DNA of 64,000 bases from Pseudomonas sp. MM213 (GCF_020423045.1 NZ_CP081943.1:4154001-4218000), one strand, 5' to 3'; counted from the stretch's first letter, positions 27,835 through 37,663 are shown. Notes: generated by a model not told the origin, from the letters alone. Translations and numbers: made by a program.

Positions 27835-28629
27835 TTACTTGATCAGACCATCCAGCGGCGAAGAGGCGCTGGCATAGAGTTTTTTCGGCATGCGGCCGGC
27901 GAGGTAGGCCAGGCGGCCTGCAACGATGGCGTGTTTCATGGCTTCAGCCATCATGATCGGCTGCTGGGCATGGGCGATGGCCGAGTTCATCAGCACCGCC
28001 TCGCAACCCAGCTCCATGGCGATGGTGGCGTCGGAAGCGGTACCGACACCGGCATCCACCAGCACGGGAATCTTGGCCTCTTCGAGGATGATCTGCAGGT
28101 TGTACGGGTTGCAGATCCCCAGGCCCGTGCCGATCAGACCGGCCAGCGGCATGACCGCGATGCAGCCGATTTCCGCCAGTTGACGGGCGATGATCGGGTC
28201 ATCGCTGGTGTAGACCATCACGTCGAAGCCTTCCTTGACCAGCACTTCGGCGGCCTTGAGGGTTTCGATCACGTTGGGGAACAGGGTTTTCTGGTCCGCC
28301 AGCACTTCCAGCTTCACCAGGTTGTGGCCACCGAGCAGCTCACGGGCCAGGCGGCAGGTGCGCACAGCCTCGGTAGCGTCGAAGCAACCGGCGGTGTTAG
28401 GCAGGAAGGTGTAGCGATCCGGCGACAGGACTTCGAGCAGGTTCGGTTCGCCCGGGGTCTGGCCGAGGTTGGTGCGGCGCACGGCGAAGGTGACGATCTC
28501 GGCACCCGAGGCCTCGATGGCCAGGCGGGTTTCTTCCATGTCGCGGTACTTGCCGGTGCCTACCAGCAAACGCGACTGGTAAGTACGACCGGCCAGGACG
28601 AAGGGCTTGTCGCTACGAACGATGCTCAT
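27835..28629 (-). CDS. thiG: Thiazole synthase
   Basis: A 264-residue TIM-barrel enzyme making the thiazole phosphate part of thiamine from deoxyxylulose phosphate, dehydroglycine and ThiS thiocarboxylate. Family features are [32 protein letters not shown] (conserved NTAGC), [15 protein letters not shown] (with the Schiff-base Lys region) and [20 protein letters not shown]. It lies between thiS (upstream) and trmB. Confidence 0.97.
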   Translation of the reverse strand: MSIVRSDKPFVLAGRTYQSRLLVGTGKYRDMEETRLAIEASGAEIVTFAVRRTNLGQTPGEPNLLEVLSPDRYTFLPNTAGCFDATEAVRTCRLARELLGGHNLVKLEVLADQKTLFPNVIETLKAAEVLVKEGFDVMVYTSDDPIIARQLAEIGCIAVMPLAGLIGTGLGICNPYNLQIILEEAKIPVLVDAGVGTASDATIAMELGCEAVLMNSAIAHAQQPIMMAEAMKHAIVAGRLAYLAGRMPKKLYASASSPLDGLIK

Positions 28630-28689
28630 GGGAAATCCTCTGTAGGGGTGAGGTTCTTGCAGAATTCTGTGCCCTTGCGGGCCGGGCGA

Positions 28690-28890
28690 CTAGCCGCCGC
28701 CGATGGCGTGTACCACTTCGACGGAATCGCCGTCGTTCAATGTGGTGTCCGCATGCTGGCTGCGCGGGACGATATCCAGATTGAGTTCGACCGCTACCCG
28801 GCGTCCGGTCAATTCCAGACGGGTCAGCAGGGCCGCAACGGTTTCACCGTCGGGCAGTTCAAGGGATTCGCCGTTCAACTGAATGCGCAT
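28690..28890 (-). CDS. thiS: ThiS, sulfur carrier for thiazole synthesis
   Basis: A 66-residue ubiquitin-like protein starting [15 protein letters not shown] and ending in Gly-Gly-Gly; the C-terminal glycine is adenylated by ThiF and charged with sulfur for ThiG. The ATG at 28890 gives the normal size; an in-frame start 18 nt upstream would add six residues. thiG lies 60 nt downstream. Confidence 0.94.
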   Translation of the reverse strand: MRIQLNGESLELPDGETVAALLTRLELTGRRVAVELNLDIVPRSQHADTTLNDGDSVEVVHAIGGG

Positions 28891-28980
28891 GCCGGATGCC
28901 GCCATCATTTTTAGGGGCTGGCATTCTAGCCCGATCAGTCTTGGCGACCCAAGCCATTCGTCATGAAATGGACCACCCGG

Positions 28981-29352
28981 TCAGCTCAACCGCCAGGCGG
29001 CAAGGCCCAGACAAAGCCAACCGATCAGGAATGCGAGGCCGCCGAAGGGCGTGATGATTCCGAGCTTGCTGATACCGGTCAGGGTCAACAGGTACAGACT
29101 GCCGGAAAACAGCAGGATGCCAATGGCAAACGAGGCGCCGGCCCACGTGATCAAACGACCCTGGATCTGCGTGGCAAGCAGCGCCACACCCAGCAACGCC
29201 AAGGTGTGCACCAATTGGTAGGTGACGCCAGTGTGGAAAATCGTCAGGTATTCAGGCGTCAGGCGGCTTTTCAAGCCATGGGCGGCGAATGCGCCAAGGG
29301 CAACGCCGGTGAAGCCGAAGAAAGCGGCCAGCATCAGAAAGCCACGCAGCAT
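28981..29352 (-). CDS. DUF423 (YgdD family) membrane protein
   Basis: A 123-residue protein with four predicted helices, starting MLRGFLMLAAFFGFTGVALG and including the family stretch AAHGLKSRLTPEYLTIFHTG. Function is unknown. It precedes thiS on the minus strand (90-nt gap) and is divergent from mtgA. Confidence 0.85.
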   Translation of the reverse strand: MLRGFLMLAAFFGFTGVALGAFAAHGLKSRLTPEYLTIFHTGVTYQLVHTLALLGVALLATQIQGRLITWAGASFAIGILLFSGSLYLLTLTGISKLGIITPFGGLAFLIGWLCLGLAAWRLS

Positions 29353-29387
29353 GAAGAACTCCAGTCAGACTCGATCAACAGGGTCTG

Positions 29388-29393
29388 TATAAT
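29388..29393 (+). promoter_or_regulatory. Perfect -10 box upstream of mtgA
   Basis: TATAAT, 34 nt before the mtgA start, with a weak -35 (TCAGAC, 29365-29370) at 17-nt spacing. The start point would be near 29400. Confidence 0.5.
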
Positions 29394-29426
29394 GGCCCGC
29401 TCAATGGGTTCGGCCAAGCCATCTCT

Positions 29427-30149
29427 ATGCTGCGTTTATTTTTACGACGATTTACAAAGGCCGTGCTCTGGTTCGCGGGCGGCAGCGTATTGCTGGTGCT
29501 GATTTTCCGCGTGGTGCCGCCACCGGGCACGACGCTGATGGTCGAGCGCAAGATCGAATCCTGGTTCGACGGCGAGCCCATCGACCTGCAACGCACCTGG
29601 AAACCCTGGGATGAAATCTCCGACGACCTAAAAGTCGCAGTGATTGCCGGTGAAGATCAGAAATTCCCGGAGCACTGGGGTTTTGACCTCGGCGCGATCC
29701 GCGCAGCCCTGGCGCACAACGAGCTGGGTGGTTCGGTTCGCGGCGCCAGCACCTTGAGCCAGCAAGTGTCGAAAAACCTGTTTTTGTGGTCCGGCCGTAG
29801 TTGGCTGCGCAAAGGTCTGGAAGCCTGGTTTACCGGGCTGATCGAAGTGTTCTGGCCCAAGCAGCGGATTCTTGAGGTGTACCTGAACAGCGTCGAGTGG
29901 GATGACGGGGTGTTTGGCGCGGAAGCGGCGGCTCGGCATCACTTTGGCGTGAGCGCCAAGTCGCTGTCCCGGCAGCAGGCCAGTTATCTGGCGGCTGTAT
30001 TGCCTAACCCACGGGTGTGGAGCGCGAGTCACCCGACGAATTACGTCGCACGTCGCGCCGGGTGGATTCGGCAGCAGATGAGCCAGTTGGGTGGCGACAG
30101 CTATCTGCTGGGGCTCAACGATTCACGCCGGGCGCCTTGGGCCCAGTGA
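29427..30149 (+). CDS. mtgA: Monofunctional peptidoglycan glycosyltransferase
   Basis: A 240-residue GT51 enzyme that polymerises lipid II. One N-terminal anchor (about 14-32, AVLWFAGGSVLLVLIFRVV) is followed by the five GT51 motifs, including EDQKFPEHWGFD with the catalytic Glu, RGASTLSQQVSKNLFL, RKGLEAWFTGLIEVFWPKQR and ILEVYLNSVEW. No transpeptidase domain follows. It faces rpoH, with a REP doublet and a two-way terminator between them. Confidence 0.96.
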   Translation: MLRLFLRRFTKAVLWFAGGSVLLVLIFRVVPPPGTTLMVERKIESWFDGEPIDLQRTWKPWDEISDDLKVAVIAGEDQKFPEHWGFDLGAIRAALAHNELGGSVRGASTLSQQVSKNLFLWSGRSWLRKGLEAWFTGLIEVFWPKQRILEVYLNSVEWDDGVFGAEAAARHHFGVSAKSLSRQQASYLAAVLPNPRVWSASHPTNYVARRAGWIRQQMSQLGGDSYLLGLNDSRRAPWAQ

Positions 30150-30162
30150 TTGACGCTATCCC

Positions 30163-30254
30163 TGTAGGAGCGAGGCTTGCCCGCGAAGGCGGTGTGTCAG
30201 TCGCCATCCTCCTCGACTGACACGCCGCCTTCGCGGGCAAGCCTCGCTCCTACA
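30163..30254. repeat. REP doublet, GCGAGGC-arm class, TGTAGG ends outside, extended stem
   Basis: Inverted arms whose pairing continues into the loop (AAGGCGGTGTGTCAGTCG with CGACTGACACGCCGCCTT, nearly exact), giving an unusually long stem. It lies just before the mtgA/rpoH terminator. Confidence 0.93.
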
Positions 30255-30280
30255 GGGGGTTATGCGTACTCGATACAAAC

Positions 30281-30316
30281 AAAAACGCCCCGATCAATGA
30301 TCGGGGCGTTTTTTAT
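30281..30316. terminator. Bidirectional terminator between mtgA and rpoH
   Basis: AAAAACGCCCCGATCA-A-TGATCGGGGCGTTTTTT: an 11-bp perfect GC-rich stem with A-run and T-run, so it can stop both converging genes. It ends about 15 nt from the rpoH stop codon. Confidence 0.93.
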
Positions 30317-30330
30317 TGCCTTCGCGCAGC

Positions 30331-31185
30331 TTAGGCGGCGATCGACAACTTGAGCTTGTTCATCGCGCTTTTCTCAAGCTGACGAATACGCTCGGCCGAC
30401 ACGTTGTACTTCTGCGCCAGGTCGTGCAGCGTGGCTTTCTCTTCAGCCAACCAGCGCTGATAAAGGATGTCACGGCTGCGGTCGTCCAGTACTTCCAGCG
30501 CTTCGTGCAGGTTGTGATTGGAGTTGTCGCTCCAGTCGGCGTCTTCAAGTTGACGGGCCGGGTCGTACCGGTGGTCTTCCAGATAGTTGGCCGGCGACTG
30601 GAAAGCGCTGTCGTCGTCCGCTTCTGCGGCCGGGTCGAAGGCCATGTCATGGCCGGTCAGTCGACTTTCCATCTCGCGCACTTCCCGCGGCTCTACGCCG
30701 AGGCTTTCCGCCACGCGATGGACTTCCTCGTTGTTCAGCCACGCCAGACGTTTCTTCTGGCTGCGCAGGTTGAAGAACAGCTTGCGCTGGGCCTTGGTGG
30801 TCGCGACTTTCACAATGCGCCAGTTGCGCAGGATGAACTCGTGAATTTCCGCCTTGATCCAGTGCACAGCGAACGAAACCAGACGCACACCCATTTCCGG
30901 GTTGAAGCGCTTCACGGCCTTCATCAGGCCGACGTTACCTTCCTGGATCAGGTCAGCCTGAGCCAGACCGTAGCCGGAATAGCTACGGGCGATATGTACG
31001 ACAAAACGCAGGTGGGCGAGCACCATCTGCCGAGCCGCCCCCAAATCCTGCTCATAGTAGAGACTCTCGGCCAGTTCACGCTCCTGCTCCGGCGTCAGCA
31101 ATGGAATGCTGTTCACGGTGTGCACGTAGGCCTCCAGGTTCGCACCCGGGACCAGAGCATATGCAGGTTGCAAAGAATTGGTCAT
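30331..31185 (-). CDS. rpoH: Heat-shock sigma factor RpoH (sigma-32)
   Basis: A 284-residue sigma factor. Region 2 shows [20 protein letters not shown] and [19 protein letters not shown]; the RpoH box QRKLFFNLR is near 130-138; region 4 ends with [20 protein letters not shown]. The ATG at 31185 is set by a strong GGAGG site and gives the normal length; in-frame sequence upstream is non-coding leader. It drives chaperone and protease genes. A sigma-E/AlgU-type promoter lies 49-75 nt upstream, in the gap after ftsX. Confidence 0.97.
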   Translation of the reverse strand: MTNSLQPAYALVPGANLEAYVHTVNSIPLLTPEQERELAESLYYEQDLGAARQMVLAHLRFVVHIARSYSGYGLAQADLIQEGNVGLMKAVKRFNPEMGVRLVSFAVHWIKAEIHEFILRNWRIVKVATTKAQRKLFFNLRSQKKRLAWLNNEEVHRVAESLGVEPREVREMESRLTGHDMAFDPAAEADDDSAFQSPANYLEDHRYDPARQLEDADWSDNSNHNLHEALEVLDDRSRDILYQRWLAEEKATLHDLAQKYNVSAERIRQLEKSAMNKLKLSIAA

Positions 31186-31233
31186 ACGAAAAAACCTCCG
31201 TCTTACAAACTCGTGCAGTTCAGCACTGCGAAA

Positions 31234-31260
31234 ATTGACCGGAAACCAAAAGACAAGTTC
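31234..31260 (-). promoter_or_regulatory. rpoH: AlgU/sigma-E-type promoter of rpoH
   Basis: On the minus strand GAACTT (31260-31255) and TCAAT (31238-31234) are separated by exactly 16 nt, fitting the GAACTT-N16/17-TCtga/TCaaa consensus. Transcription would start about 40-45 nt before the rpoH ATG. P. aeruginosa rpoH is known to have an AlgU-dependent promoter. Confidence 0.65.
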
Positions 31261-31297
31261 CCATAAACGCTGAAAGGTCAATACGAGCAAAATGATA

Positions 31298-32320
31298 CTA
31301 CTTAGGCGCAAGCTCCCTCAGGTGGCGTGCGACTGCAATCCATGCACCGATATACCCTAACAGCACCGCGCCAAGCAAGAGAGACAGACCGTCGGCAACT
31401 GGCACTCCGGCCAGCGCAAAATTACTGCCATACAAACCGGCCAGTCCAACCACTGCCTCGTTCAGCCAGTTCAGGCCAAACGCCAATACGCCCCAGGAAA
31501 GTATCCCCGCACCGAAGCCATACAACGCGCCCATATATAGAAAGGGCCTGCGCACATAGCTGTCAGTGCCGCCGACGAGTTTAATCACTTCTATCTCTGT
31601 GCGGCGGTTTTCAATATGAAGACGAATGGTATTGCCTATCACCAAAAGTAATGCAGAAATCAGAAGCACGGTCAGACCGAAGACAAAACGGTCACCCAGC
31701 TTGAGGATGGCTGCCAGACGCTCGACCCAGACTAGATCAAGTTGCGCCTGTTGTACCTTCGGCAGCTCGGAAAGTTTTTGTCGTAATGCTTCAAGCGCGG
31801 GCTTGTCGACTTCGTTCGGGGTCACCAGCACCACGCCTGGCAGCGGGTTTTCCGGCAGTTCCTTCAACGCTTCGCCCAGGCCGGACTGCTGCTGAAACTC
31901 TTCCAGCGCCTGATCACGACCGACATATTCGGCATCAGCTACGCCCCGAATGCCTTTGATCTGATCGCGCAACGATTCGCCTTCAGCCGGGCTGACCTCA
32001 AGTTGCAGGTATAGGGAGATCTGTGCCGCGCGCTGCCAGGAACCGCCGAGACGTTCGACGTTACTTAGCAAAAGTGACAGGCCCATCGGCAAACTCAGGG
32101 CAACCGCCATCACCATGCAGGTGAAGAAACTGCCGATGGGATGCTTGCCCAGGCGCCGCAGACTGTCCAGCAGACTGGCGCGATGGCTTTCAATCCAGGC
32201 GCGGAACAGCGTGGCGAAGTCCGGACCGTCGTCATCGTCGTGTTTTTTCTTCTGCGGTTGCGGATCGGCGGCTTTCGGCGCCACGCGCTCGGAGACTTTA
32301 GGGCTGCGTGTCGCACTCAT
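31298..32320 (-). CDS. ftsX: FtsX, cell-division ABC transporter-like membrane protein
   Basis: A 340-residue inner-membrane protein: a charged N-terminal tail, a first helix near 68-88 ([20 protein letters not shown]), a periplasmic loop of about 100 residues, then three helices near 215-330 including [20 protein letters not shown]. With FtsE it activates septal peptidoglycan hydrolases. It overlaps the ftsE end by 4 nt. Its 3' end is close to the rpoH promoter region, the conserved ftsYEX-rpoH order. Confidence 0.95.
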   Translation of the reverse strand: MSATRSPKVSERVAPKAADPQPQKKKHDDDDGPDFATLFRAWIESHRASLLDSLRRLGKHPIGSFFTCMVMAVALSLPMGLSLLLSNVERLGGSWQRAAQISLYLQLEVSPAEGESLRDQIKGIRGVADAEYVGRDQALEEFQQQSGLGEALKELPENPLPGVVLVTPNEVDKPALEALRQKLSELPKVQQAQLDLVWVERLAAILKLGDRFVFGLTVLLISALLLVIGNTIRLHIENRRTEIEVIKLVGGTDSYVRRPFLYMGALYGFGAGILSWGVLAFGLNWLNEAVVGLAGLYGSNFALAGVPVADGLSLLLGAVLLGYIGAWIAVARHLRELAPK

Positions 32321-32988
32321 TCCCCAGCCTCCCCGTCACCGATCAGTCGGCCGCGTTGCAGCGTCAGCATGCGGTGGCGCATGCGGGCGATCAGGGCCAG
32401 GTCGTGACTGGCAATCAGCACGCTGGTGCCCAGACGGTTGATGTCTTCGAACACGCCCATGATCTCGGCCGCCAGGCGCGGGTCGAGGTTACCGGTCGGC
32501 TCATCCGCCAGCAGCAAGGCCGGGCGGTGAACGATGGCGCGGGCGATACCTACGCGCTGTTGCTGGCCGGTGGACAGGTCGCCGGGGTACAGATCGGTTT
32601 TGTCCGACAGCGCCACGCGCTCCAGTGCCGAATCCACACGCTTGGCGATTTCGGCCTTGGACAAACCAAGAATCTGCAACGGCAGGGCCACGTTGTTGAA
32701 CACCGTGCGATCGAACAGCAACTGGTGGTTCTGGAACACCACGCCGATCTGCCGACGCAGGTAAGGAATCTGCGCGTTGCTGATGGTGCCGAGATCCTGA
32801 CCGGCCAGCAGCAATTTGCCGGTGGTCGGACGCTCCATGGCCAGCAGCAGGCGCAACAAGGTGCTTTTACCGGCGCCGGAATGGCCGGTTACAAACAAGA
32901 ATTCGCCCCGACGGACTCGAAAGCTCAGCTCATGCAAGCCGACGTGACCGTTCGGGTAGCGTTTACCGACCTGTTCGAAACGAATCAT
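32317..32988 (-). CDS. ftsE: FtsE, cell-division ABC ATPase
   Basis: A 223-residue ABC ATPase with Walker A GHSGAGKSTLLRLLL (near 36-50), a signature LSTGQQQRVGIARAIV, Walker B ALLLADEPTGNLD and switch His in SHDLALIA. The signature has TGQ where many ABC proteins have GGQ or GGE. It overlaps ftsY and ftsX by 4 nt on either side, so ftsY-ftsE-ftsX is one translationally coupled unit. Confidence 0.96.
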   Translation of the reverse strand: MIRFEQVGKRYPNGHVGLHELSFRVRRGEFLFVTGHSGAGKSTLLRLLLAMERPTTGKLLLAGQDLGTISNAQIPYLRRQIGVVFQNHQLLFDRTVFNNVALPLQILGLSKAEIAKRVDSALERVALSDKTDLYPGDLSTGQQQRVGIARAIVHRPALLLADEPTGNLDPRLAAEIMGVFEDINRLGTSVLIASHDLALIARMRHRMLTLQRGRLIGDGEAGE

Positions 32989-34481
32989 GAACGCTCCCGC
33001 TCGGCAAACAGTGCCTGGACAAAGGGTTCTGCTTCAAAGGTACGCAAGTCATCGATGCCTTCACCGACGCCGATGTAGCGAATCGGCAGGCCGAACTGCT
33101 TGGCCAGGGCGAAAATCACCCCGCCCTTGGCGGTGCCGTCGAGCTTGGTCAGCGCCAGGCCGGTCAGTTCGACGGTCTGGTTGAATTGCTTGGCCTGGTT
33201 GATGGCGTTCTGCCCGGTGCCGGCGTCGAGCACCAGCAGCACTTCGTGCGGCGCGTCGGCGTCGAGCTTGCCGATGACCCGGCGAACCTTCTTCAACTCT
33301 TCCATCAAATTGTCTTTAGTGTGCAGGCGACCGGCGGTGTCAGCGATCAACACATCAATGCCGCGGGCCTTGGCGGCTTGCACGGCGTCGAAGATCACCG
33401 AAGCCGAGTCGGCGCCGGTGTGCTGGGCGATCACCGGAATCTTGTTGCGCTCGCCCCAGACCTGCAATTGCTCGACCGCCGCAGCACGGAAGGTATCACC
33501 GGCCGCGAGCATGACTTTCTTGCCTTCGAGTTGCAGTTTCTTCGCCAGTTTGCCGATGGTGGTGGTCTTGCCGGCGCCATTGACGCCAACGACCAGGATC
33601 ACGAACGGCTTGTTCTGCGAGGTGATTTTCAGGGGTTGCTCGACCGGCTTGAGCATCGCCGCCAGTTCCGCCTGCAAGGACTTGTACAGCGCATCGGCAT
33701 CGGCCAGCTCTTTGCGGGCAACCTTTTGGGTCAGGCGCTGGATGATTACCGAAGTCGCTTCAACACCCACGTCGGCGGTCAGCAGACGGGTTTCGATGTC
33801 TTCGAGCAGCTCGTCATCGATTATTTTCTTGCCAAGGAACAGGCTCGCCATGCCTTCGCCGATGCTGGCGCTGGTCTTGGACAGGCCTTGCTTGAGGCGG
33901 GCGAAGAAACCGGCTTTGGTTTCTTCGGTACGCACAGGCTCGGCGGGTGTTTCGACCGGCACGACAGGCGCGGCGGCAACGGGTGCAACGACCGGCGCAG
34001 GCACTGGTGCTTGAACAACTGGAGCAGCCGGCGCAACAAAGGCTGGAATCACAGGCTCAGGAATAACAGGCGCAGGTTCGGCCACAACAACTGGCTCAAT
34101 CACTGGCACCTGAACGGGCGCAGGAGAAAACGCACTCGGCGCAGGAATCGGCGGCGTAATGTGCGGCGCCAGCTCGTCTTCGACCAACGATACCGGCTCT
34201 TCCGCTACCGGCAAGGTCAGCCACGGCTCGGCGGCAGGCGTCAGCGGCTGCTCAGCCACGACATCAGGTTGCGCCTCAGCCACCGGTTGCAGCACCGGCT
34301 CGGAGATCGGCAGGACAACCGGCGCCGGCGCTTCATCTATTACCGGCGCAGGTACTGGCTCAGGAATGGGCTGTGGCTGTTCGACGACGGTTTCCTGCGG
34401 CTTTTTGCGCAGCCATCCGAACAGGCTTTTCTTCTCGCCAGCCGCAGCTGGGGCTTTCTTGTCGTCGTTGGAACCAAACAT
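32985..34481 (-). CDS. ftsY: FtsY, signal recognition particle receptor
   Basis: A 498-residue SRP GTPase. The first ~185 residues are an acidic, Pro/Ala/Val-rich low-complexity region that probably binds membrane. The NG domain follows: the N part begins near TKAGFFARLKQGLSKTSASI, then the G1 loop GVNGAGKTTTIGKLA (near 296-310), DTFRAAAVEQL, DTAGRLHTKDNLMEEL and TKLDGTAKGG. It docks ribosome-SRP complexes at the inner membrane. First gene of ftsYEX. Confidence 0.96.
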   Translation of the reverse strand: MFGSNDDKKAPAAAGEKKSLFGWLRKKPQETVVEQPQPIPEPVPAPVIDEAPAPVVLPISEPVLQPVAEAQPDVVAEQPLTPAAEPWLTLPVAEEPVSLVEDELAPHITPPIPAPSAFSPAPVQVPVIEPVVVAEPAPVIPEPVIPAFVAPAAPVVQAPVPAPVVAPVAAAPVVPVETPAEPVRTEETKAGFFARLKQGLSKTSASIGEGMASLFLGKKIIDDELLEDIETRLLTADVGVEATSVIIQRLTQKVARKELADADALYKSLQAELAAMLKPVEQPLKITSQNKPFVILVVGVNGAGKTTTIGKLAKKLQLEGKKVMLAAGDTFRAAAVEQLQVWGERNKIPVIAQHTGADSASVIFDAVQAAKARGIDVLIADTAGRLHTKDNLMEELKKVRRVIGKLDADAPHEVLLVLDAGTGQNAINQAKQFNQTVELTGLALTKLDGTAKGGVIFALAKQFGLPIRYIGVGEGIDDLRTFEAEPFVQALFAERERS

Positions 34482-34824
34482 GGAGGACGGCTATCTCACG
34501 GTAGCGACGCGCCAAAGGGCGCCTCGGCAAATAAATATTCGATGCAGAACAGACTGCGATTGACCCAGCTTGTTCACGCGCAACATTTTGTAGAGGTGCA
34601 AGTGGCACCTCACGGAAACGATTTCACGAAGGACTAACGCGGCAAAATCGGCGAAAAAGCAGAGTTTAGTTGATAAATTCCAACCTTCTGCCGCAAACCC
34701 ATACAACCTGATCAAACGCAAAGGCCTGATAGGCGTGGCCGCCAGTAAAACGGATCAGTATCCTAGCACCCTCTCGCCCGCCGACGCTAAGACCAAGCGG
34801 GCAGCTCAACAGGTTTAAAAACGA
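34482..34824. other. Divergent ftsY / M16 peptidase intergenic region (343 bp)
   Basis: It should carry promoters for ftsYEX (leftward) and the peptidase operon (rightward). The one clear structure is a perfect 7-bp stem-loop at 34593-34611. I see no REP element, no tRNA and no small ORF with coding character. Confidence 0.6.
34593..34611. other. Short perfect stem-loop in the ftsY/M16 gap
   Basis: GAGGTGC-AAGTG-GCACCTC, 7-bp arms and a 5-nt loop, with no T-run on either side. It may be an operator or an RNA leader structure; the role is unknown. Confidence 0.4.
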
Positions 34825-36180
34825 ATGAATGCTCTAGCCCGCCGCGCTGCAGGCCTGCTGCTCAGCACAGTTTGTCTGCCACTTTCAGTCTTTGCTGCCG
34901 ATCCGCAACCCACCCACGAATTCACCCTAGACAATGGCCTGAAGGTCATCGTGCGCGAAGACCATCGCGCGCCGGTGGTGGTTTCCCAGGTCTGGTACAA
35001 GGTCGGCTCCAGCTACGAGACGCCGGGGCAGACCGGTTTGTCCCACGCCCTGGAACACATGATGTTCAAGGGCAGCGAGAAAGTCGGTCCCGGCGAAGCC
35101 TCGCTGATCCTGCGGGACCTCGGCGCCGAAGAGAATGCGTTCACCAGCGACGACTTCACCGCTTATTACCAGGTGCTGGCCCGCGACCGTCTGGGCGTGG
35201 CCTTCGAACTCGAAGCCGACCGCATGGCCAGCCTGCGCCTGCCGGCCGACGAGTTCGCCCGCGAGATCGAAGTCATTAAAGAAGAACGTCGCCTGCGCAC
35301 CGACGACAAGCCGATGTCCAAGGCCTACGAACGCTTCAAGGCCATGGCCTACCCGGCCAGCGGTTACCACACGCCGACCATCGGCTGGATGGCTGACCTG
35401 GACCGCATGAAAGTCGAAGAGCTGCGCCACTGGTACCAATCCTGGTACGTGCCGAACAACGCCACGCTGGTGGTGGTCGGTGACGTGACGCCGGACGAAG
35501 TGAAAACCCTGGCCCAGCGCTACTTCGGCCCGATCGCCAAACGCGACGTGCCGCCGGCGAAGAAACCGATGGAACTGGCCGAGCCCGGCGAACGGCAGAT
35601 TACGCTGCACGTGCAGACCCAACTGCCGAGCCTGATGCTGGGCTTCAACGTGCCAAGCATCGCCACCGCCGAAGACAAGCGTTCGGTCAACGCCTTGCGC
35701 CTGATCTCGGCCCTGCTAGACGGCGGCTACAGCGGACGCATCCCGACACAACTGGAGCGCGGCGAAGAGCTGGTGTCCGGCGGTTCGTCGAGCTACGACG
35801 CCTACACTCGCGGCGACAGCCTGTTCACCCTGTCGGCATCGCCGAACACCCAGAAAAACAAAACCATGGCCCAGGCAGAAGCCGGTTTGTGGAAGCTGCT
35901 CGAACAGCTGAAAACCACCGCGCCGTCCGCCGAAGAGCTGGAGCGCGTGCGGGCTCAAGTGATTGCCGGACTGGTTTACGAGCGCGATTCGATCACCAGC
36001 CAGGCCACCGCTATCGGCCAACTGGAAACCGTCGGCCTGTCCTGGAAGCTGATGGACACCGAACTGGCCGAACTGGAAAGCGTCACGCCAGAAGACATCC
36101 AGAAAGCCGCCAAGCTGTATTTCACCCGCGAACGTCTCAGCGTCGCCCATGTCCTGCCACTGGAGACGACTCATGAGTGA
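34825..36180 (+). CDS. M16 family zinc metallopeptidase, catalytic subunit
   Basis: A 451-residue exported protein with a signal peptide (LLLSTVCLPLSVFA, cleavage before ADPQPTHEF) and an M16 N-terminal domain. The inverted zinc motif HALEHMMFKG is near 73-82, with the downstream Glu in GAEENAFTSDDFTAYYQ. A C-terminal M16 domain lacks the motif, as usual. A periplasmic peptide-degrading role is inferred. Its stop overlaps the next gene, the inactive M16 partner, by 8 nt. Confidence 0.9.
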   Translation: MNALARRAAGLLLSTVCLPLSVFAADPQPTHEFTLDNGLKVIVREDHRAPVVVSQVWYKVGSSYETPGQTGLSHALEHMMFKGSEKVGPGEASLILRDLGAEENAFTSDDFTAYYQVLARDRLGVAFELEADRMASLRLPADEFAREIEVIKEERRLRTDDKPMSKAYERFKAMAYPASGYHTPTIGWMADLDRMKVEELRHWYQSWYVPNNATLVVVGDVTPDEVKTLAQRYFGPIAKRDVPPAKKPMELAEPGERQITLHVQTQLPSLMLGFNVPSIATAEDKRSVNALRLISALLDGGYSGRIPTQLERGEELVSGGSSSYDAYTRGDSLFTLSASPNTQKNKTMAQAEAGLWKLLEQLKTTAPSAEELERVRAQVIAGLVYERDSITSQATAIGQLETVGLSWKLMDTELAELESVTPEDIQKAAKLYFTRERLSVAHVLPLETTHE

Positions 36181-37663
36181 GCGTAAAAAACCACGTCTGG
36201 CCCTGATCGGCCTGGTCGCTGTCGCATTGATTGGCTCCGCTGCCTTCTATTTCCTGAAGACCGACCATTCCAACGCCAGCGAAGCCCTCGACAAGGCCAA
36301 ATCCAGCCAGAAACTGCAATCGCTGGCCGAACTCGACGGCAAGGCACCGAGCCGCCGCTCGCTCAACGTGCAAACCTGGAACACCGCCGAAGGCGCCAAG
36401 GTGCTGTTCGTCGAAGCCCGCGAGTTGCCGATGTTCGACATGCGCCTGATCTTCGCCGCCGGCAGCAGCCAGGACGGCGATGCGCCGGGCCTGGCGGTAC
36501 TGACCAATGCGATGCTCAACGAAGGTGTGGCCGGCAAAGATGTCGGCGCTATCGCTCAGGGCTTCGAAGGCCTGGGCGCTGACTTTGGCAACGGTGCGTT
36601 CAAGGACATGGCGCTGGCGTCGCTGCGCAGCCTCAGTGCCGCCGACAAACGCGAACCTGCGTTGAAGTTGTTCTCCGAAGTTGTCGGCAAACCGACCTTC
36701 CCCGCCGATTCATTTGCGCGCATCAAGAACCAGATGCTCGCCGGCTTCGAATACCAGAAACAGAACCCCGGCAAACTGGCCAGTATCGAGCTGATGAACC
36801 GCTTGTACGGCGATCACCCGTACGCGCATTCCAGCGATGGCACGGCGAAAACCGTACCAGCCATCACCCTGGCTCAGTTGAAGGCGTTCCATGAAAAAGC
36901 CTACGCCGCCGGCAACGTGGTGATAGCGCTGGTGGGCGATCTGTCCCGCGCCGAAGCCGAGGCGATTGCTGCGCAAGTCTCCAGTGCGCTGCCAAAAGGC
37001 CCGGCGCTGGCGAAACTGCCGCAACCTGAAGAACCGAAAGCCAGCATCGGCCACATCGAGTTCCCGTCCAAGCAGACCAACCTGATGCTCGCGCAACTGG
37101 GCATCGACCGTGACGATCCGGATTATGCAGCCCTGTCCATGGGCAACCAGATCCTCGGCGGCGGTGGCTTCGGCACCCGCTTGATGAGTGAAGTGCGCGA
37201 GAAGCGCGGCCTGACGTACGGCGTGTATTCGGGCTTCACCCCGATGCAGGCGCGCGGCCCGTTCATGATCAACCTGCAAACCCGCGCCGAGATGAGCGAA
37301 GGCACGCTGAAACTGGTGCAGGACGTGCTCGCCGACTACCTTAAAACCGGCCCGACCGAAAAAGAACTCGACGACGCCAAGCGTGAACTGGCCGGCAGCT
37401 TCCCGCTGTCCACCGCCAGCAACGCCGACATCGTCGGCCAACTCGGCGCGATGGGTTTCTACAATCTGCCGTTGAGCTATCTGGAGGACTTCATGCAGCA
37501 GTCCCAGAGCCTGACAGTCGAACAAGTCAAAGCCGCACTGAACAAACACTTGAGCACGGACAAAATGGTCATCGTCAGCGCTGGCCCGACCGTGCCGCAA
37601 AAGCCGTTACCGGCCCCTACTGATAAACCTGCCGAGCAGCCGCTCGGGGTTCCGGAGCATTAA
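36173..37663 (+). CDS. M16 family protein, non-catalytic partner
   Basis: A 496-residue protein with one N-terminal membrane anchor (about 8-27, LALIGLVAVALIGSAAFYFL) and two M16 domains. The place of HxxEH reads LTNAMLNEGVAGKDVG, so zinc ligands and catalytic Glu are gone. Pairs of one active and one inactive M16 protein are common. The ATG at 36173 is embedded in the end of the upstream gene. The TAATG overlap with rsmD couples it to a third gene. Confidence 0.9.
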   Translation: MSERKKPRLALIGLVAVALIGSAAFYFLKTDHSNASEALDKAKSSQKLQSLAELDGKAPSRRSLNVQTWNTAEGAKVLFVEARELPMFDMRLIFAAGSSQDGDAPGLAVLTNAMLNEGVAGKDVGAIAQGFEGLGADFGNGAFKDMALASLRSLSAADKREPALKLFSEVVGKPTFPADSFARIKNQMLAGFEYQKQNPGKLASIELMNRLYGDHPYAHSSDGTAKTVPAITLAQLKAFHEKAYAAGNVVIALVGDLSRAEAEAIAAQVSSALPKGPALAKLPQPEEPKASIGHIEFPSKQTNLMLAQLGIDRDDPDYAALSMGNQILGGGGFGTRLMSEVREKRGLTYGVYSGFTPMQARGPFMINLQTRAEMSEGTLKLVQDVLADYLKTGPTEKELDDAKRELAGSFPLSTASNADIVGQLGAMGFYNLPLSYLEDFMQQSQSLTVEQVKAALNKHLSTDKMVIVSAGPTVPQKPLPAPTDKPAEQPLGVPEH

